64,000 bases of DNA from Bilabrum cf. latius. Its lineage: Eukaryota; Bigyra: Bicosoecida; Bigyra; Bicosoecida. Shown piece after piece: positions 9,594 to 23,004 of this stretch (the stretch's first letter is position 1; every line of letters starts with the position of its first letter). The notes below the pieces were generated by a model. That model saw only the letters and a list, made by a program, of their open reading frames with translations, was not told where the DNA came from and made no database searches. The translations under genes were made by a program, and so were the position numbers. The stretch is taken from the NCBI GenBank assembly GCA_965178125.1, contig OZ237738.1:868001-932000 (forward strand). The letters run 5' to 3'.

Positions 9594-12497
9594 ATGGTTG
9601 ACGTGTCATCACTGATGCTGCTGAACTCGGGTTTGCTTGGGAACATCGAGAAGAGTCCTCCGATTGCCGAAGACACTACGGTTATCACGCAGCAGTTACC
9701 GGCAGGGGGGGATATGTCCGATGCGCGTTGGACAATTGGCCCTCTGGTGGCATCCAGCCCGCGGTATTTTATTGGAGAGCAGGGGGAAGGGACAGAAACC
9801 CCAGACCAAACGGACTGGTGCTGCGGACCTGGAATCCCCAGAGTGCAGGGCTTCGGCCCATCACCAGCAACACTTGAAGAGATAGTCGACAGCGCGAAAT
9901 CCAATTTTCTTGCATCTGATAATGCGAATGGTGGAAGAGCAGTGCTTTCCAATCTCCTGGGTCGCCCAGTGGACGTTCTCGTGATTTTAATCTGCGCGTG
10001 GCTGTTCATCCGGACTGCTTCGGGTGCAGTGTCTCTCTCTGCCGTGCACGTGTCGGCCGAACAGGCATGGTATTAGACAGAATACTTTCGGTTCTTTTCC
10101 TCGGCGTTTGCGCACGGGGGCATCATGCACATTGGGTTCAATCTTTCGACGCTCTACACAGTTGGGCAGGTGGAGCCTGGGTACGGCTCGATCGTGTACC
10201 TCACTTACACGATTGCAATGGTGTTGCTGTGCGGGACAATTGCTTCGCTCATCTCTATCGCTCTGGCTCGCCGCCTGGCAGGAGCGGGCGCAGGCGAGGA
10301 CGCCACTGCCGGGGCGCAGCGGATCTTACAGCCCGCCGTAGGCTATTCTGCTGTGCTGTTCGCATGGCTTGTGGTCGCCACTTCCCAACGGGAGTCATAC
10401 TGCCCCGTCCCCATGGCGCCGGGACTATGCCTCCCAACGTGGAGGGTGCCGGTCCCCTTCAGTGGAGGCGTGACGATCCCTGTCAACCTGGCTCCTTTCC
10501 TCTCCCTGGCATTCATTTAGCTGTTCATTCGCAGGGCCTCGTTCGTGGGCCACCTTGCCGGCATAGTGGCTGGGTATCCTTTGTCCTGGGGTGCGCTGTC
10601 TTGGATGTCCTTGCCCATGCTGACACATCTCGTACTACTCTTGGGCGCGCTGCATGCCGCCGCTGTATGGCACGGCAAGGAGGCGTCAAGGAGGGGCGTG
10701 CTGTGGGCCAGCAATGGATGGACGGGCCCGTGTGCCTAGTGCATGGGGGTATGCTCCAGGTGTACGCCAGGGCAACTATAGAACCAGGGCAATGATGGTG
10801 CCCCAGCAGCAGCCCAGCCGCAGCTTCAGCTGTAGTAGCACCAACAGCAGCAAGAGGAGGAGGGTGACGTGACTGCAGCGAGGGACCGTGCGGCTGCTGT
10901 TGGTGGGATCGGATGGTTTTGGAGAGAGAGCGGCGCATTGGCTGGCGCTGGTGGGGGTGGCAGTGCCATGTAGGAAAGTGGTGGTCGGTTCACCGGCGTG
11001 GGTGGCACGGCAGGCGGGGAGCAGGTGTGGGTGACCCCGCGGTCGGACATTCGCGTCATCGATCCGGCAGGGGACCGGCCGGGCGCAAAGCTGGTGCCGA
11101 TTCTCCTGGTGGCTGGCCTCGGCTGCAAGGTGATCGGTCTGCTGCTGCGCGTGGCAGTCTTCGACTGGCGGTCGATCATTGCCGAGCTGGCTGGGTGCGC
11201 TGCAGCCTGGATTGCCATCAGTGGGATTGCGTAGCGACTCGCCGCACCTCCTGCACTGCCCGCCCCGCAACCCAGGAGAAGTGGTGCCAGCAGGATCACT
11301 CCGCATAGCCACGCAGTGTCTGGCCTACCCGTGGAAGGTGGAACCTCTAGCTCGCAGCGCGACCCAGACGCAGAGTCTGCAGGCTTGCTGCCAGCCGATG
11401 GAGCAGCAGACCGAGCGCCAGGCCCGCGCCAAGCAGCGTCGGCAGGCTCGAGACTTGAAGCTGTCTTGCGAGCAATCACTTCGTGCCTGCCAAATCTGTC
11501 TGTATTGCGAAGCCCCTGGAGGCTGGTTGGCTGGATGCACGACCTGGCAAGACGCAACGGATGCTTGCCGGGAATCTCCGCCGAGTGGGCGTGCGTTTGC
11601 TTGGGACTTGCTGCTGGACTTGATCTGATCAACTCCTCGGGAACCTCAGCTTCGATGGTTGTGCTGCAGGATGTCTACCGCCAGCTCGGCGCGACGTGGG
11701 CTGGCATTGCTGCGGGCTGGTGCGCTGTCTGCCTCAGTCTGGCCTCTGCTTGCCTCCTTCTCGGTGCTTTCGTAGCCGTGTATAGTCTATCTCGATTTAC
11801 TGCCATAGAAGTAGGAATCGCTACTCTCTATCGGGTATTTCTGGGGTCTGGAGCTGACTAGGCTAATGGGGCCTCTGCCTATGAGGGGTAGGCTGTAGAG
11901 GCACCGCGCTGGCTGGTGGGATCTCGCACCGTTATTGTCGGTGGGGTTGCAACCAGCGTGGACCGGGACGGGACGCGAAGAGTGAACCTGGGCGAATCCA
12001 TGTCTGGATAGGTTGATCCCGAGGCGTACGACGCAAGGACAATGGCAGAAGTAGCAGAAGATGCTGAGCTCGGAACTCGAAGGCAGGCAAGCGGTCGGGC
12101 TCCGGATGGTGCCGCCGCGCCGTGGCAACGAAATGTGGGTTCGGCAGGAGGCCAAGGATAGGGCTCGAGGGATCCTGTCTTGGACCGCATGCTTGGTGTT
12201 AACCCAGCATCGCCAGACCGAGCGGATGCATCATCGAACGGCACCGGAGGTGCTTCAGCTGCACAAGGACACCGGGTCGGTGGTGAGGTGCCAGCCTCGT
12301 CAAGCGCAGCGCAGTCTGCGACTGATAGACGGGCAGCGAGGGCAGCTGCTTTGGATGCTAGGCGTCTTGCTGCATCGAGAGTTGGAAGAGCAGGCGTAGA
12401 CAATGGCATCTAGGAGAAAACGCCAAATCTACCAGCCGGACGGCGGGACCAGCAGGCCTCTACAAGACTTGGAAACAGTGATCGTACGGGGAAATAA
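9594..12497 (+). CDS. Rhomboid-family intramembrane protease with long C-terminal tail
   Basis: 967-residue rhomboid-superfamily protein. The core (~residues 120–390) shows TM1 (VDVLVILICAWLFI), the L1/TM2 region (YFRFFSSAFAHGGIMHIGFN, matching R..t..F.H....H...N), TM4 with the putative nucleophile in GYSAVLF (usually GxSG; here Gly is replaced by Ala), and TM6 with the catalytic-His motif SFVGHLAGIVAGY. These predict Ser–His intramembrane proteolysis. A Gln-rich linker follows, then more hydrophobic segments (~500–550, 690–760) and a low-complexity Ala/Arg tail. Thirteen TAGs are in frame, including two in tandem at 10833–10838 inside a run of Gln codons, and one (10518) just before the conserved His segment. 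The stop is TAA at 12495–12497, 78 bp from the convergent neighbour. The Ala in the Ser motif leaves catalytic activity open. Confidence 0.8.
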
Positions 12498-12575
12498 CGA
12501 AAGTTGCATGGATCCGATACACATTAATATCATCATTATGCTTCTTTAATCCTTTGGATCTAGATATCTGGAAAT

Positions 12576-15500
12576 TTACAAGTCATCGGGGCTTTCGTTC
12601 CCGTCGTTGTCGGACCTAGAGCCAGCCTCCTCGCTGCTGCTGCCCTCCAGCGCGCCAAGGCCCGTCCCGGCCACGCCTCTCGCCACCATCTCGTCAATTT
12701 CAGCAACACTGGGAAGCTGCACCATTGCTGACATGAGTCCAGCAGGAGATACAAACAGCGCTTCGCGAGACAGCTTGGCTGCCGGTTGAGGCCCCCTGCG
12801 CGTATTGCGATTGACCACTCCTTCTCCTGCTACAGCATCAAGCCCGAATCTTCGCTGCCGCGGCGCAACGGCGGCCTCCAGGCGCCTTCGGACAGCACCC
12901 CTATGCTTTTGCCCCGCATTTACCAACCTTCTATCGTCACTGCTACCTGCACTTGCCCTTGCTGCCTTTGCACCCGACCGTATGTAGGATGCAGACTGCC
13001 CTGACGTAGGAGGGAGGGCAGCGACTGGACTCGCCCCGGTATCAACATCGCCACCTTCGTCGTCACCCAGGGCGGCTCCACCACTTGCCGCAGCGCTCTG
13101 GGTTACTGCATCGTCCATGAATTGTTCCAGGTTTGCTGAGCCTAGAGTATCTGCTCCTTCGTCACGTAGCACGCCTCCATCGTCCGGGAGGTGCCTTCGA
13201 GCTCGAGCAGCTGCCGACACGCGAGTGTACGCACCATTAGGGTCGCCCTAAGACCTCTCACTCCTCGCTGAAACGCTCATATCGTCCGGTGGAGGCTGTG
13301 AGTGCGCACTTCCGCTGCTGTTCGAGGCCCTCGAGTGAACACTCCGGAGCAAACCAGGGCTGTCTCCTGCCCACGGCGCACTTTCGTTCATGCCAGCTGC
13401 CGATGAAGCAGGCTGCAGCACAGCCCGCTACCCGCCGGTCCAGCCCCTTGTAGTTGGTCGTCGGAGCGAGACGTCATGTCTGCTATCACGCTTCTTCCTG
13501 CGGTCTCGCCTCTCTTCCTCCTCCTCAGCCACCGCCATAATGAAGGCATCCTCCCGAGACATCTGTTCCTACCCGTCTGGAAAGTCCTGCACGGAAATTG
13601 AGTCGGACCCTGCGCCTTCGAAGTCGTCGTCAACGGCGGAGGGGAGCCCCATCCGGCGCTGCTGCAGGACTTGCGCCTGCTTGCCGACAGTCTTGATGCG
13701 GTGCTGTTGGAAGACGGCAGCCATACGATCCGGCTTGGACCGTCGCATGGACGCGTCAATATCATTGCTCGACCTCACGGAAGACACAGACCGCAGTGCG
13801 CCTACCTTGTCTCGCTCTTTATCGTCAATATCGATGCCGAATGATTCTTCCTTCTTCTTCTTTTTGCTGTCTCCAGCAGAATGCATGCTTCCGCTGCTAT
13901 TCTTCCCAGCTGATGACCCAGCCCCGCTGCCTGCGTCTGCTCCGACCTGGAGCGCTGCCTTCACACGGTCTCGCCGATCCACAATTTCAAGATCTCTAGC
14001 GGCACCGAGCTGCACCTCCTCCACCGTACCAAGCACTGCCTGCATCTCTCTTGATATGGTAGGCTGCAGACCCGATCGCAGCCGCGTGCGTACCCTTTCG
14101 ATCGTATAGATTGCCCTGCGGTCGTCCACATGGGTCCCAGACGCGTCAAAGTTGCGGAGCACGCTCTCATCAGGCTGAGCCAAGGGAGACTTTTCTGAGA
14201 AAAGCTGCAGAACTTCTTCTGGTGTGCCCTTGAACATGCGGTCAGCCTGCCGTGCTTCACCAAGTAGGAAAGGATGCCTAGCCAACTGTTGCGCACCGTA
14301 GCGATGCCGCGGATCCACGTCCAACAGGCCCCTGATGAGATCAATCAGCACGAAGGGTAGCGTCGTGGGCAGCTTGCGCCACCTCACGTAGCCATGCCTG
14401 ACGCGGTATAGGAGCTGCGCCTGCGTGCCAGGCTGTAAGGGCAACTCTCCACTCGTGGCACGAAACAATACTGCGCCCAGGGCCCAGTAGTCTGACGCGG
14501 AGCTGCCTCTGTGCTGCAGGCACTCGGGCGCGAGAAAGTGCAGTGTGCCTGCCGGAGCTCCAACAAAGGGTGCGTCCTTGACCCAAATGGAACCTGCATC
14601 ACGGTCGTACCCGCCTTGCAATTCATCGTCCGTGTCTTCAGTTCCACCCGCAGACCCTGCTGTACTGCTCTTCGCGCTTCGCTGCTCTCCGTTCTGCTTC
14701 TAGCCGCGATTCATACCGCCTTGATGATTCTCGAGTTGGACTTGTGCGGCACTGCCCGCTTGCGTAACACTCTTTGGAATGGGCGCCTTGGCATTCGAGT
14801 GTGACCCCACAGTCAGAATCTCTTGATCTTCTTCGTGCAATTCGGTTGGCTGCGAACCTTGTTCGCCATAGCTCCCACTTGTAGTCGCACGGTGACTGGT
14901 TCGCAGCAACGACTTGCGCAAGCTGCTTTCGGTTATCCCTAGCGACTCGGAAGTGGTTCGACTATGTGATGAGCTTTGTTTCCCTCCCGATGCGTCCATG
15001 GAAGGGACATGCCTTGCCCGAGACGCGCTTGCGCCTAATACAAGACCGGTTCGCAGCTGCTGCATTGGCCGCCTCCACCTTGACAGCTGAGCGTCAACAA
15101 GAGTGAGAAAGTACTGCCACGCAGCTGCCCGCATGCGGCTACCCCGCACGATGATCTGGTCCACGCATGTTGTCGTGCTGTATGAATGCAGAACGTGTAC
15201 AGTTAGCTCTCCGGGCAGATTGCATGCATCATACACAGCCTGGCGCGTCTCTGAGGGGCAGCCCGGCGCCAGCACCACCGCGACTTGTGGCAGCAGACAC
15301 CGGAGCATGAAAGCTGTCTCATCGCATAGCACCGCAGAATCTGCACCGCTACCAGAAGATGCAGCAGATTGCACCATTTGAATTGCCTTGGGCTGTAACA
15401 AGCCACCCCCAGCAGCAGCCGCAGCGTCACCTTCTGCGGCTGAAGCTTCTAATACACCGGCGCGACGCGCAACACGCTACCAGGCCGCTTCGCCAAACCG

Positions 15501-18500
15501 CTTACGACTCGGATCCGAAGTAAACTCCGACTACTCGACCATTGCAGCTGGCAGTGTGCGACGCCAGAGCTCCAGGAGCACTGGCATAGGATCGATACCG
15601 CGATTTCGCATCGACCGCAAAACCACCTTGATCCAAGTTACGGTGGGAGATAGGCAGCGCTTTATGACAGCGATGGCTCCGACGGCAGTGGGTACTGCCC
15701 GAATCTTCGGGATGACAATGCTGTCATACAGTACGGGCTCTCTTTGCAAACCGTTTCCGAGACTGGTCAAACTTGCCACAACTGACGTGCTCGCGGTCTT
15801 GGAGCCATCCATGGAGTCCAAGAATGGTCTAAGCTTGCGCTTTCTCCCACTCGCTCCAGCATGTCTCTTTGATTTGGCAAATGCACTCGTGTGCTCTGAG
15901 TTTACTCTCGGAAGCAAGTGCATCAGCTGCGGAGAATCCAGGGTGCGCTACGCGTCCTCGCGCACAATGCGCTTGCCTTGCCGAAGCACAGCTCCAGCCT
16001 CATCCTCTTGTATCTCCACGTATGCGATACAGCACAGTGCAGCCACGGAAAGATCAGGCCTACCCAGCGGGAGCAGCGCCGACTGGCGAGACGGGCGGCA
16101 GAACACTGTTGGACTGGAGCGAACTGTCAGAAGCTTCAGATTCACCGCGCGCTATTGCTTCGATGCCTTCAGTGATTGCTACGTAGCAAGCCCCGATGAT
16201 GAGGTTCCGCGACTCACTGGTCCAACCAATGCCGCGTCCAATGGCATCGGAGGACCATGTCTGGCAGAGCGAGACATTGTTCCCATGGAGCCAGAAGACA
16301 TTATCAGCGAGCCTTCCAACCCAGCGGCTGCTATCACTGGGGGGCCACTCAGCTTTGAGGCTCGCAGATGCTTCGCCACTGCCTTCCACCGGTAGTCACT
16401 GTAATGCAGCGGATCCCAATACTTCAGCTGTGTCACCTATGCATCTCCTGGTGACGATTCACTAGCATGATTCTCCTTCAATGGAATGGTTTGCGCATTC
16501 AAGGGGGCACACAACCGCATTAGTGACCCGACGGACTGTCTGCCCTTCAATTGCTACCATCCCACAGGATGGCCATCGCCTTCTCCGGATCCTTCGGCCC
16601 CGCTCGACGCTACGCTCCAATGCTCGACGGCCAGGCCAAAGTCTATGAGCTTTGCAGCTCCAGTTTGGTCTTCGATGATCACATTGTGGGGTTTGATGTC
16701 TCGATGAAGGACGCCACACTGGTGCATGCTGCGGATTGTCGTAGAAAGCTGCTTGGTGAGAACTCGCACCGCCTCAATGCTGAGCGCTACTTGCTTCCCC
16801 GCGATCATGCTGTGTAGAGTCTCCCCGTGCACCATCTCCATAACCAGGTACAGATGGGTGTGCGTTACGATACAGCCGAGCATGCTGCACACACCGGGCA
16901 GAGTTCGGACCGCGTGCAATGCAGCCACTTCTTGCTGCAACTGGCCGCTGGAGCCACTCTCTAACCGAATCGCCTTCACGGCCACATCCAAACCACTCGC
17001 AATGTGCGTAGCCTGGTAAACCACCCCGAACGACCCTTCTCCTACGACTCGAATGGGCTTAAACTCTGCGATAGAGTTGGGAATTGTGGAGCGCGCCGCC
17101 ATGGGTTGCCACCGCCACTACAGCGGGTGCACATCAGCGTGAAGCTGGGTTTGCGCCTCTAACGACGTATCTAAACGAGCTACAATGAGTCCCCATTGCG
17201 CCTCAGTCGCCGGCTCTTCATTATCACCGAGGTCTGTTTCGGCTTGCGCAAGTCCAAGTCGAATGAACGAAATTTTGTGCCGTAATCCCCGCGTGCGGGT
17301 GGTGAACTGAGCTACCGAAGTCTCCTGGGCGGCATAGTCAAAACATCCGCCGATCTACGCGGTATTCTAAAGGAACCTTTGTGTTCCTCTGGCGGTCAGA
17401 GAACCCGATGAACCTGATGGAGCAATCCGGCTCGTGCGTGCATCACCTTTGTCGGATTCGGGACCTGCTGCCGCGGCTTGTTCTTGACTCGCAGACTCAG
17501 CTGCCAGAATGACAGCTGTAAACACGTTGCTTCGAGACCGACTTGTCTTTCTGACAGATCGACTCTATTCAACACCAGCTTGAACGCGGCCATCTGTTCG
17601 AGCCAGAGCAATGCAGAGAGATTCAACGCCGCATGCTGACATCAGCTCCCTGTGTCTTCTTGCCCACAGCACAGCCTCAGAGCAGGCAACAACAATGCGC
17701 CTGCTCTCTTCCGACAGTTGCGGCATCAAGCCGAACATGATGCCTCTCGCGCTCTCCTCAAGCTGCTCTCTGGTGTCAGGAGAAAGCGAAGATGGGGCCC
17801 TGCCTTCGGCAAACAGGCTCTCGTTGTGATGAAGCATTCGCCATGCCCACTCGTCGAGTGAAATGAAGCCACCATTTGAAGTGGTAGGTGAATAGACAGG
17901 AGCTCTTTCTTCGTCGTTGCTGTCAGTTGTGTCCGTTGACTGCTTGTTTGCAAGCGCAGCAGCCGAGTTTCTGCGGCTGCCTTCGGAGGAATGATCAGCT
18001 AAGTACACGTCAGGGTCCACAAAAGTGATTGCCGTGTCGGCCGAGACATGGCTGCTTCGACTAGTAAGTCTATCCCTCGGTTGACCCCAAAGAGACGCGA
18101 GGATGGCCGGGCAAGCCGCCGCAAGAATGCGGGCTGCTTCCGGCTACAGGACAAGTCCGGGCATCAAGTGAGAATGGTGCAAAAGCCAACTCCCTGAGAG
18201 CTGCACTGCGGAATCAATGGCAGAGCCAACGGCGCCAAACACACGAGGACAGGTGCCATACAAGCCGACGCTAAGATCACCAGTGGCAACTGCAACAGCC
18301 ACATTCGCGCCGAGGTTCGTCTTGGCCATTTCGGCCTGGACCTCGTACGCTGCAGCGGACGCAGCACGAAGGGCAGCAATCGCCACCATCTCTCTGGTTG
18401 ACTGACCTTGCATACTCTTTCTATCGCTAGATGTAAGAGATTCGATACCGAACGCAAGCACAAATCCATTTTCAAGCATTCGCACCCTTCTGCCACCTGT

Positions 18501-21500
18501 CCCGCGGCAAGCTTGCTCTGAGATCTTGCCGAGCTTGCGGAGCATTGAGAACACCACCCTGGGGCCTGCAACGGGAGCGATTCTTCCAAGGGATGACAGT
18601 TGCACCGCCACCACAAATGGTGACCTGGCTGTGATTACCCGATTCAGCGACTTGCCCGTCATGCTCCGAGAAAGCTTATCTCTCACAGAAGCCTATGACA
18701 GCGATGTGTGCCGGGCATACTCGATCAGAGAAGGCGGCAGAATCCGCTTAGCGGCTACTCGAGCCCATCGCGTGGTGACGCGCTGCACCTTGACCGCAAC
18801 TTTTGCTGTTTCCACCGCAATCGTCGTCATCCACGCAATATCAAGCTGGCGAATCGCTGACGAAAAAGCAAAGCAAGCAACGTACAAGCCTCCTAGCGGC
18901 GCGGTGATGTTCTGAACCAAGCTTGCTCCTCCCGACGGGTCGTAACGAGTGCTTGCATCCGATGGTAGCACAGCAGCGCACTGCACCATTGCTTCTCGGA
19001 CGAATGCAGTGCCGCTGATGGCCTCAAAAACTAGTGGTGAATATGTCCCATTGCTGCTCAATAGGCCGCAGACGATGGCAACAAGAATCACAGCCGGAGG
19101 TGATCGTGTGACGTGACCCACGATTGCAGCCAGGTACGCAGAGCATGACAGGACTCCAACGTTATGCAAGACTCCACCTAGATTAAAGCAGACGATTCCA
19201 ACTGCTTGGGTACGTCGCAACACATTGGCCAGGGAAAATCCCAACACTTCAGCCACGAGCAACGCAGATGCTAGCCACAGCGGCATGTCGTGTCCTTTGC
19301 AAACAAAAACAGATCCAACTATCATCATTAGCACCGAAGCTGCTAGCATACCTACGTGTGCGGCAACAATCAAGCCTGCTGGTGCCAGGTCGCTCGTGTC
19401 AACTCCAGGTGCAGCGGCCCGCTCCGCCGCCTGGTTGAGGAGCACTCCTTGCAGGATGTGAACGGCACATCCCCCCAGACAAATGGCGCTAAGGACGACG
19501 TATACAAATGGGGATACTAAAATCGCAGGCTATAACATGTTGGAATCTGCTCTGTCCTGCACAGGCAGCTAGTTTTCGTGAATGGCCGAGTCGCGATCTG
19601 CCACGCTTGCTCCGCGTTGTCTCCACCGCGTCGTGGCCATGTCCTTCAAGCAGCAGCAGCCGTAAAGCTTGAACGGCTTGCGAAGATACTTTGGCAGCCT
19701 AGACGGTGCAATGTAGGACAAAAGCTCAACATCAGTGCTGATGGAAGAGAATTCGTCTGGTATGCGCGACTCGCGCAAAGTCATCTTGGTGATGTGGCGG
19801 TACGTACCAGAAGCGGGGGACACTTCATTAGATTGACCAACCAGACGAGCCATCCACTCAAGTTGATCTTCATCGAGTGCACGTTTGTGGCTCGCCTCGC
19901 TCTGACTGCTGCTGTTGGGGCCTGCGGTACTGCGCAAATCTGGCCGGCGGCCGCTCTAGGCCGCGCTGGCAGGAGAGCCTAAACAGGTGCGAGTTATAAT
20001 GCTCGTCCACCGAATGATCTCTCCGATAGATACTACCCTTCCAGCCAGAGCAGCAACGCGATTTGCGTCAATAACCTCGCTCTTTGAAGCAAACGAGCCG
20101 GGTGCGAGGGAATGGTGTCGAGGTGATCCTGTTGCCGCATGGCCCACTGAGCGCCGCCCAGCAGACGCAAATCCAGCAGCACCAACAGAAGTCTGTTTGT
20201 CTGTAGCCACATCAACCACAGATTTTGTCAGGGAGGGCCGTTTGCCGTGCGTCAGCGAAACGATCTGAGTCTCTGGTGCATATCGCTTCAGCTGGATCGC
20301 CTGGTCGAACCCTGCATACTGCATCCTTTGTGCAGCTAAAGTGCAAGCTTTGATGGACCGAAGAGAGGCTGCTGGCAGTTTCAAACCTCTAGCCTGCTGG
20401 TTCATTTCCTGCAGATCACCGCCCAACGAACTGCTGCCATTCATCCCATCCACGGGTTTGCACGCCACCTAAAGACTACCCAGCATCTGCACCATGCGAT
20501 TCATCGACGCTCTCATCTTCTATGCGGCTTTAAAGTGGAGCGAAATGCAACTGCGCTTTGCCTACTTCGATGCCAATTTCTCTGCCAACGACCGGCCTTC
20601 CCCGACTGCACCCCATTCTTGAGGTGACTGCTGCAACCCAAGCAAGCCAAACACTGCCGTGGACGACGTTGCAATCCCGACGGAGACCGTGCACTCGGGA
20701 TCAGCATTGCGGACTCGTTCTGAAACCGCAGCTGCAAACCGAACTGCCTGTGAAACGCTAAACCCTGTATAAAAGCTGCGACTCAGGCCTCCTTCCTGCT
20801 CTGCAGACTCCGCGGTTGCAGACTGGCTTTCAGTTGATGAGGTGCTGATCGGCATGTCGCACCCCACCACACCAGTCCACACGCTAGAGCGGCTCAAAGC
20901 TCCGACCTTATGGATCAAAGATGATTTTCGCAGCTGCTAGCTGCTCAGGGAGCACAGCTGCTTCTCAGTTGGGCTAAGCGGTGGCGGCTTGGACGCGGAC
21001 GGTGCACTGCTGTACGGACCGCTTTGCTCGTGTGAGCTGTGCAGAATGACTGACCCGAGCCCTCCTTTGCCTAGAACCACGCCAACGCTCTCTAGCATTG
21101 CCGCCTTTCCTGCTTCGATCGGTGACTATTCGATAGGATGCTCCACAGGGAACACCTTTGCAGCCTTGGATCCAATCGATGCCGGGCTCTCCGCTGCGGC
21201 AGATCCCGAGCTTGCGAGCGACCTGGAGCTTGAGGACCCCATGAGTACCCCAGGGAGGCTCGGCGGCACGTCGGGCTTCTTACTAACTGAGGAAACACCC
21301 GCTGGATCCTCGTGCTCGTCGTTGAGAGTCTGCATCACGTCGTCAATCATGTCATGCAGCTCTTCCAGCGAACGCCCCTCGCTGTGCTCACTCTTGTGCT
21401 CACTGTGCTGACCAGTCAGCACGCCTACTGGCGGCCGCGAGCTCGAATGGGACGTCGTGCTCTCGTCGCTCGAGCTCTCTGCCAGACCAAGAACTGCCAC

Positions 21501-22922
21501 GGTCGCTTCGGTCTTTTGGCCTGATGATCCATTCCCCGGGTGGCCGCCAGCGGAATCCCCGACAGGCTGAGGCTGGCCACTGGCATTCAACGAGACGTAC
21601 GGTGAGACCCCAGTCCCAGAGGCAGCTGCGGCTTCTTCTGTTGGAAATGGAGCCACTGATGCGGATACTGACTCGGACACCGGCCCGAAGCTGTTCCGAC
21701 CACCTCGATGGGTCCTGTTTAAATGCACGCACAGAAACACCACATCGTTGCTCTGGAACGCGTCGATGCCTTGCCTCATGCAAGCCTGCGCATACGGCGG
21801 CACCTGGTCACGGACGACCCGCAAGAGCTCAGTCCTGTCCCGGTGGCCGCTTTTGACGACACTGAGCAGCTTGACGCGTTTGTCGTGAGCCAGCACTGCG
21901 GTCTCTGCGGCGCTTCCTGATACCAGGTGGCCCAGCCATTTGTTGCCCAGAACGCTCAGAATGACGACTGCTGCTGCCACCGGTGCGTTTCCTGACAACG
22001 GTGACTCCCACACCGTTCTTTCTGACGCGGGAATGCCCTCCATTGCGAGGCCTCCCTCTCGCTGGGTGACCACCGCAGCGAAGATGAGCAACCATGCAAC
22101 GTAACCCGTCGTACACACAACCTCGATATGGCCCAACATGGAGTGATCAACTTGCGTGAATATGGCGAGGCCACCGGTCATCAATATGAATAGGCCAGCT
22201 CCAGCACCGGGAAATTGCGCTGCATCAAATGCCACAGCTAGCAACGATGTCGACACCCAAACTACTGCCGGAATCACAACGGAGGATAGAAAGCCCAACG
22301 CGGCCATAAATCCCTTCATGGATGCAAGGTTACGCTTTGTGGATTCCATTCCTGAGCTTATTACCACGTCGATACGCTACAGCTCCCCGACTGAAGCACA
22401 AGTGATGCATAATGCAGCTCGAACTATTGACAAACCAGTATGCATGATGCTATGCATGAGGTCAAGTCGTCTAAAACAGCACCCCATGCATGTCTACGAG
22501 ATATATGTGACCGAACTGCCTCCTACAAATTCAGTACCAGTGGGAACTGCCCTCCTACGAATGGTGACAATTTGGACGTCAGCGAGCGTGGCAGAATTCC
22601 AGGCTCGCAAGATTGATGCAACTGCAAAGATTAACACTAGAAGTCCAACGTATACTGTCCTAGCGCTGTTTACCCAGGTAGAAGCATCGATTATGTCGGT
22701 TATAACCCGAGCAGACCCTCGGAGCGTCTAATACACCTCTTGCAGACCAAATGCGAACGCCAGTCCAAGAGCCAAAAGGGCACATATATAATAAAGGGCG
22801 GTAAGGGTAGTATCGCCCGTCTTTTTTTTCATTGTTGTGCAACGGTGGGGTCGCAACGGCAAGCTGCTCTCTGGTTCCGCCAGGTCGCACGGCCACATAG
22901 CTGCGGCGCCATGCCCGCGCAT
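12576..22922 (-). CDS. Giant cyclase-homology / protein kinase fusion protein
   Basis: One uninterrupted frame of 3,448 residues, ATG 22922 to TAA 12576–12578, containing roughly 30 TAGs. The N-terminal half repeats a membrane-plus-cyclase-homology layout. Hydrophobic segments (~residues 40–330) precede a first class III cyclase-like region (VPPYAQ… ~375; VSVGIATSSTAVFGLLG ~750). A second membrane block (~1130–1330) precedes a second region (ILPPSLIEY; VRMLENGFVLAFG; VAVATGDLSVGLYG; FGAVGSAIDSA, ~1400–1580). The metal-binding Asp positions look replaced (VHLNR, VQLSS), so cyclase activity is doubtful. The C-terminal part is a Ser/Thr-type kinase: GEGSFGVV, VAVK, HRDIKPHN, DFG (~1960–2095). 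About 700 residues then separate DFG from the APE motif (FLAPE) and DYWALG (~2795–2830). A charged, helical tail follows. An ATG at 17102 could start a separate kinase, but no stop divides the two. Confidence 0.75.
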
Positions 22923-23004
22923 CTAAATCAGAAATCGCCTAGCACTTTTTGCGAAGCAATGGCTGAAGGATAGCCGTAGGCAAATCAACAAAACCCACAA
23001 TGGT
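22923..23004. promoter_or_regulatory. 82-bp divergent promoter spacer
   Basis: Only 82 bp separate the start codons of the 10.3-kb minus-strand cyclase/kinase gene and the plus-strand rhomboid-UBA gene. Any promoter elements for both must lie here or inside the coding regions. No TATA-like or other motif is convincing. The minus frame also stays open through this spacer, so the upstream gene could start slightly further out. Confidence 0.4.

Noticed and set aside
17100-17102. ATG 17102 as the start of a separate kinase gene
   Set aside because: The upstream cyclase-like frame continues through it without TAA or TGA, so the upstream gene would have no stop. Kept as an alternative only.
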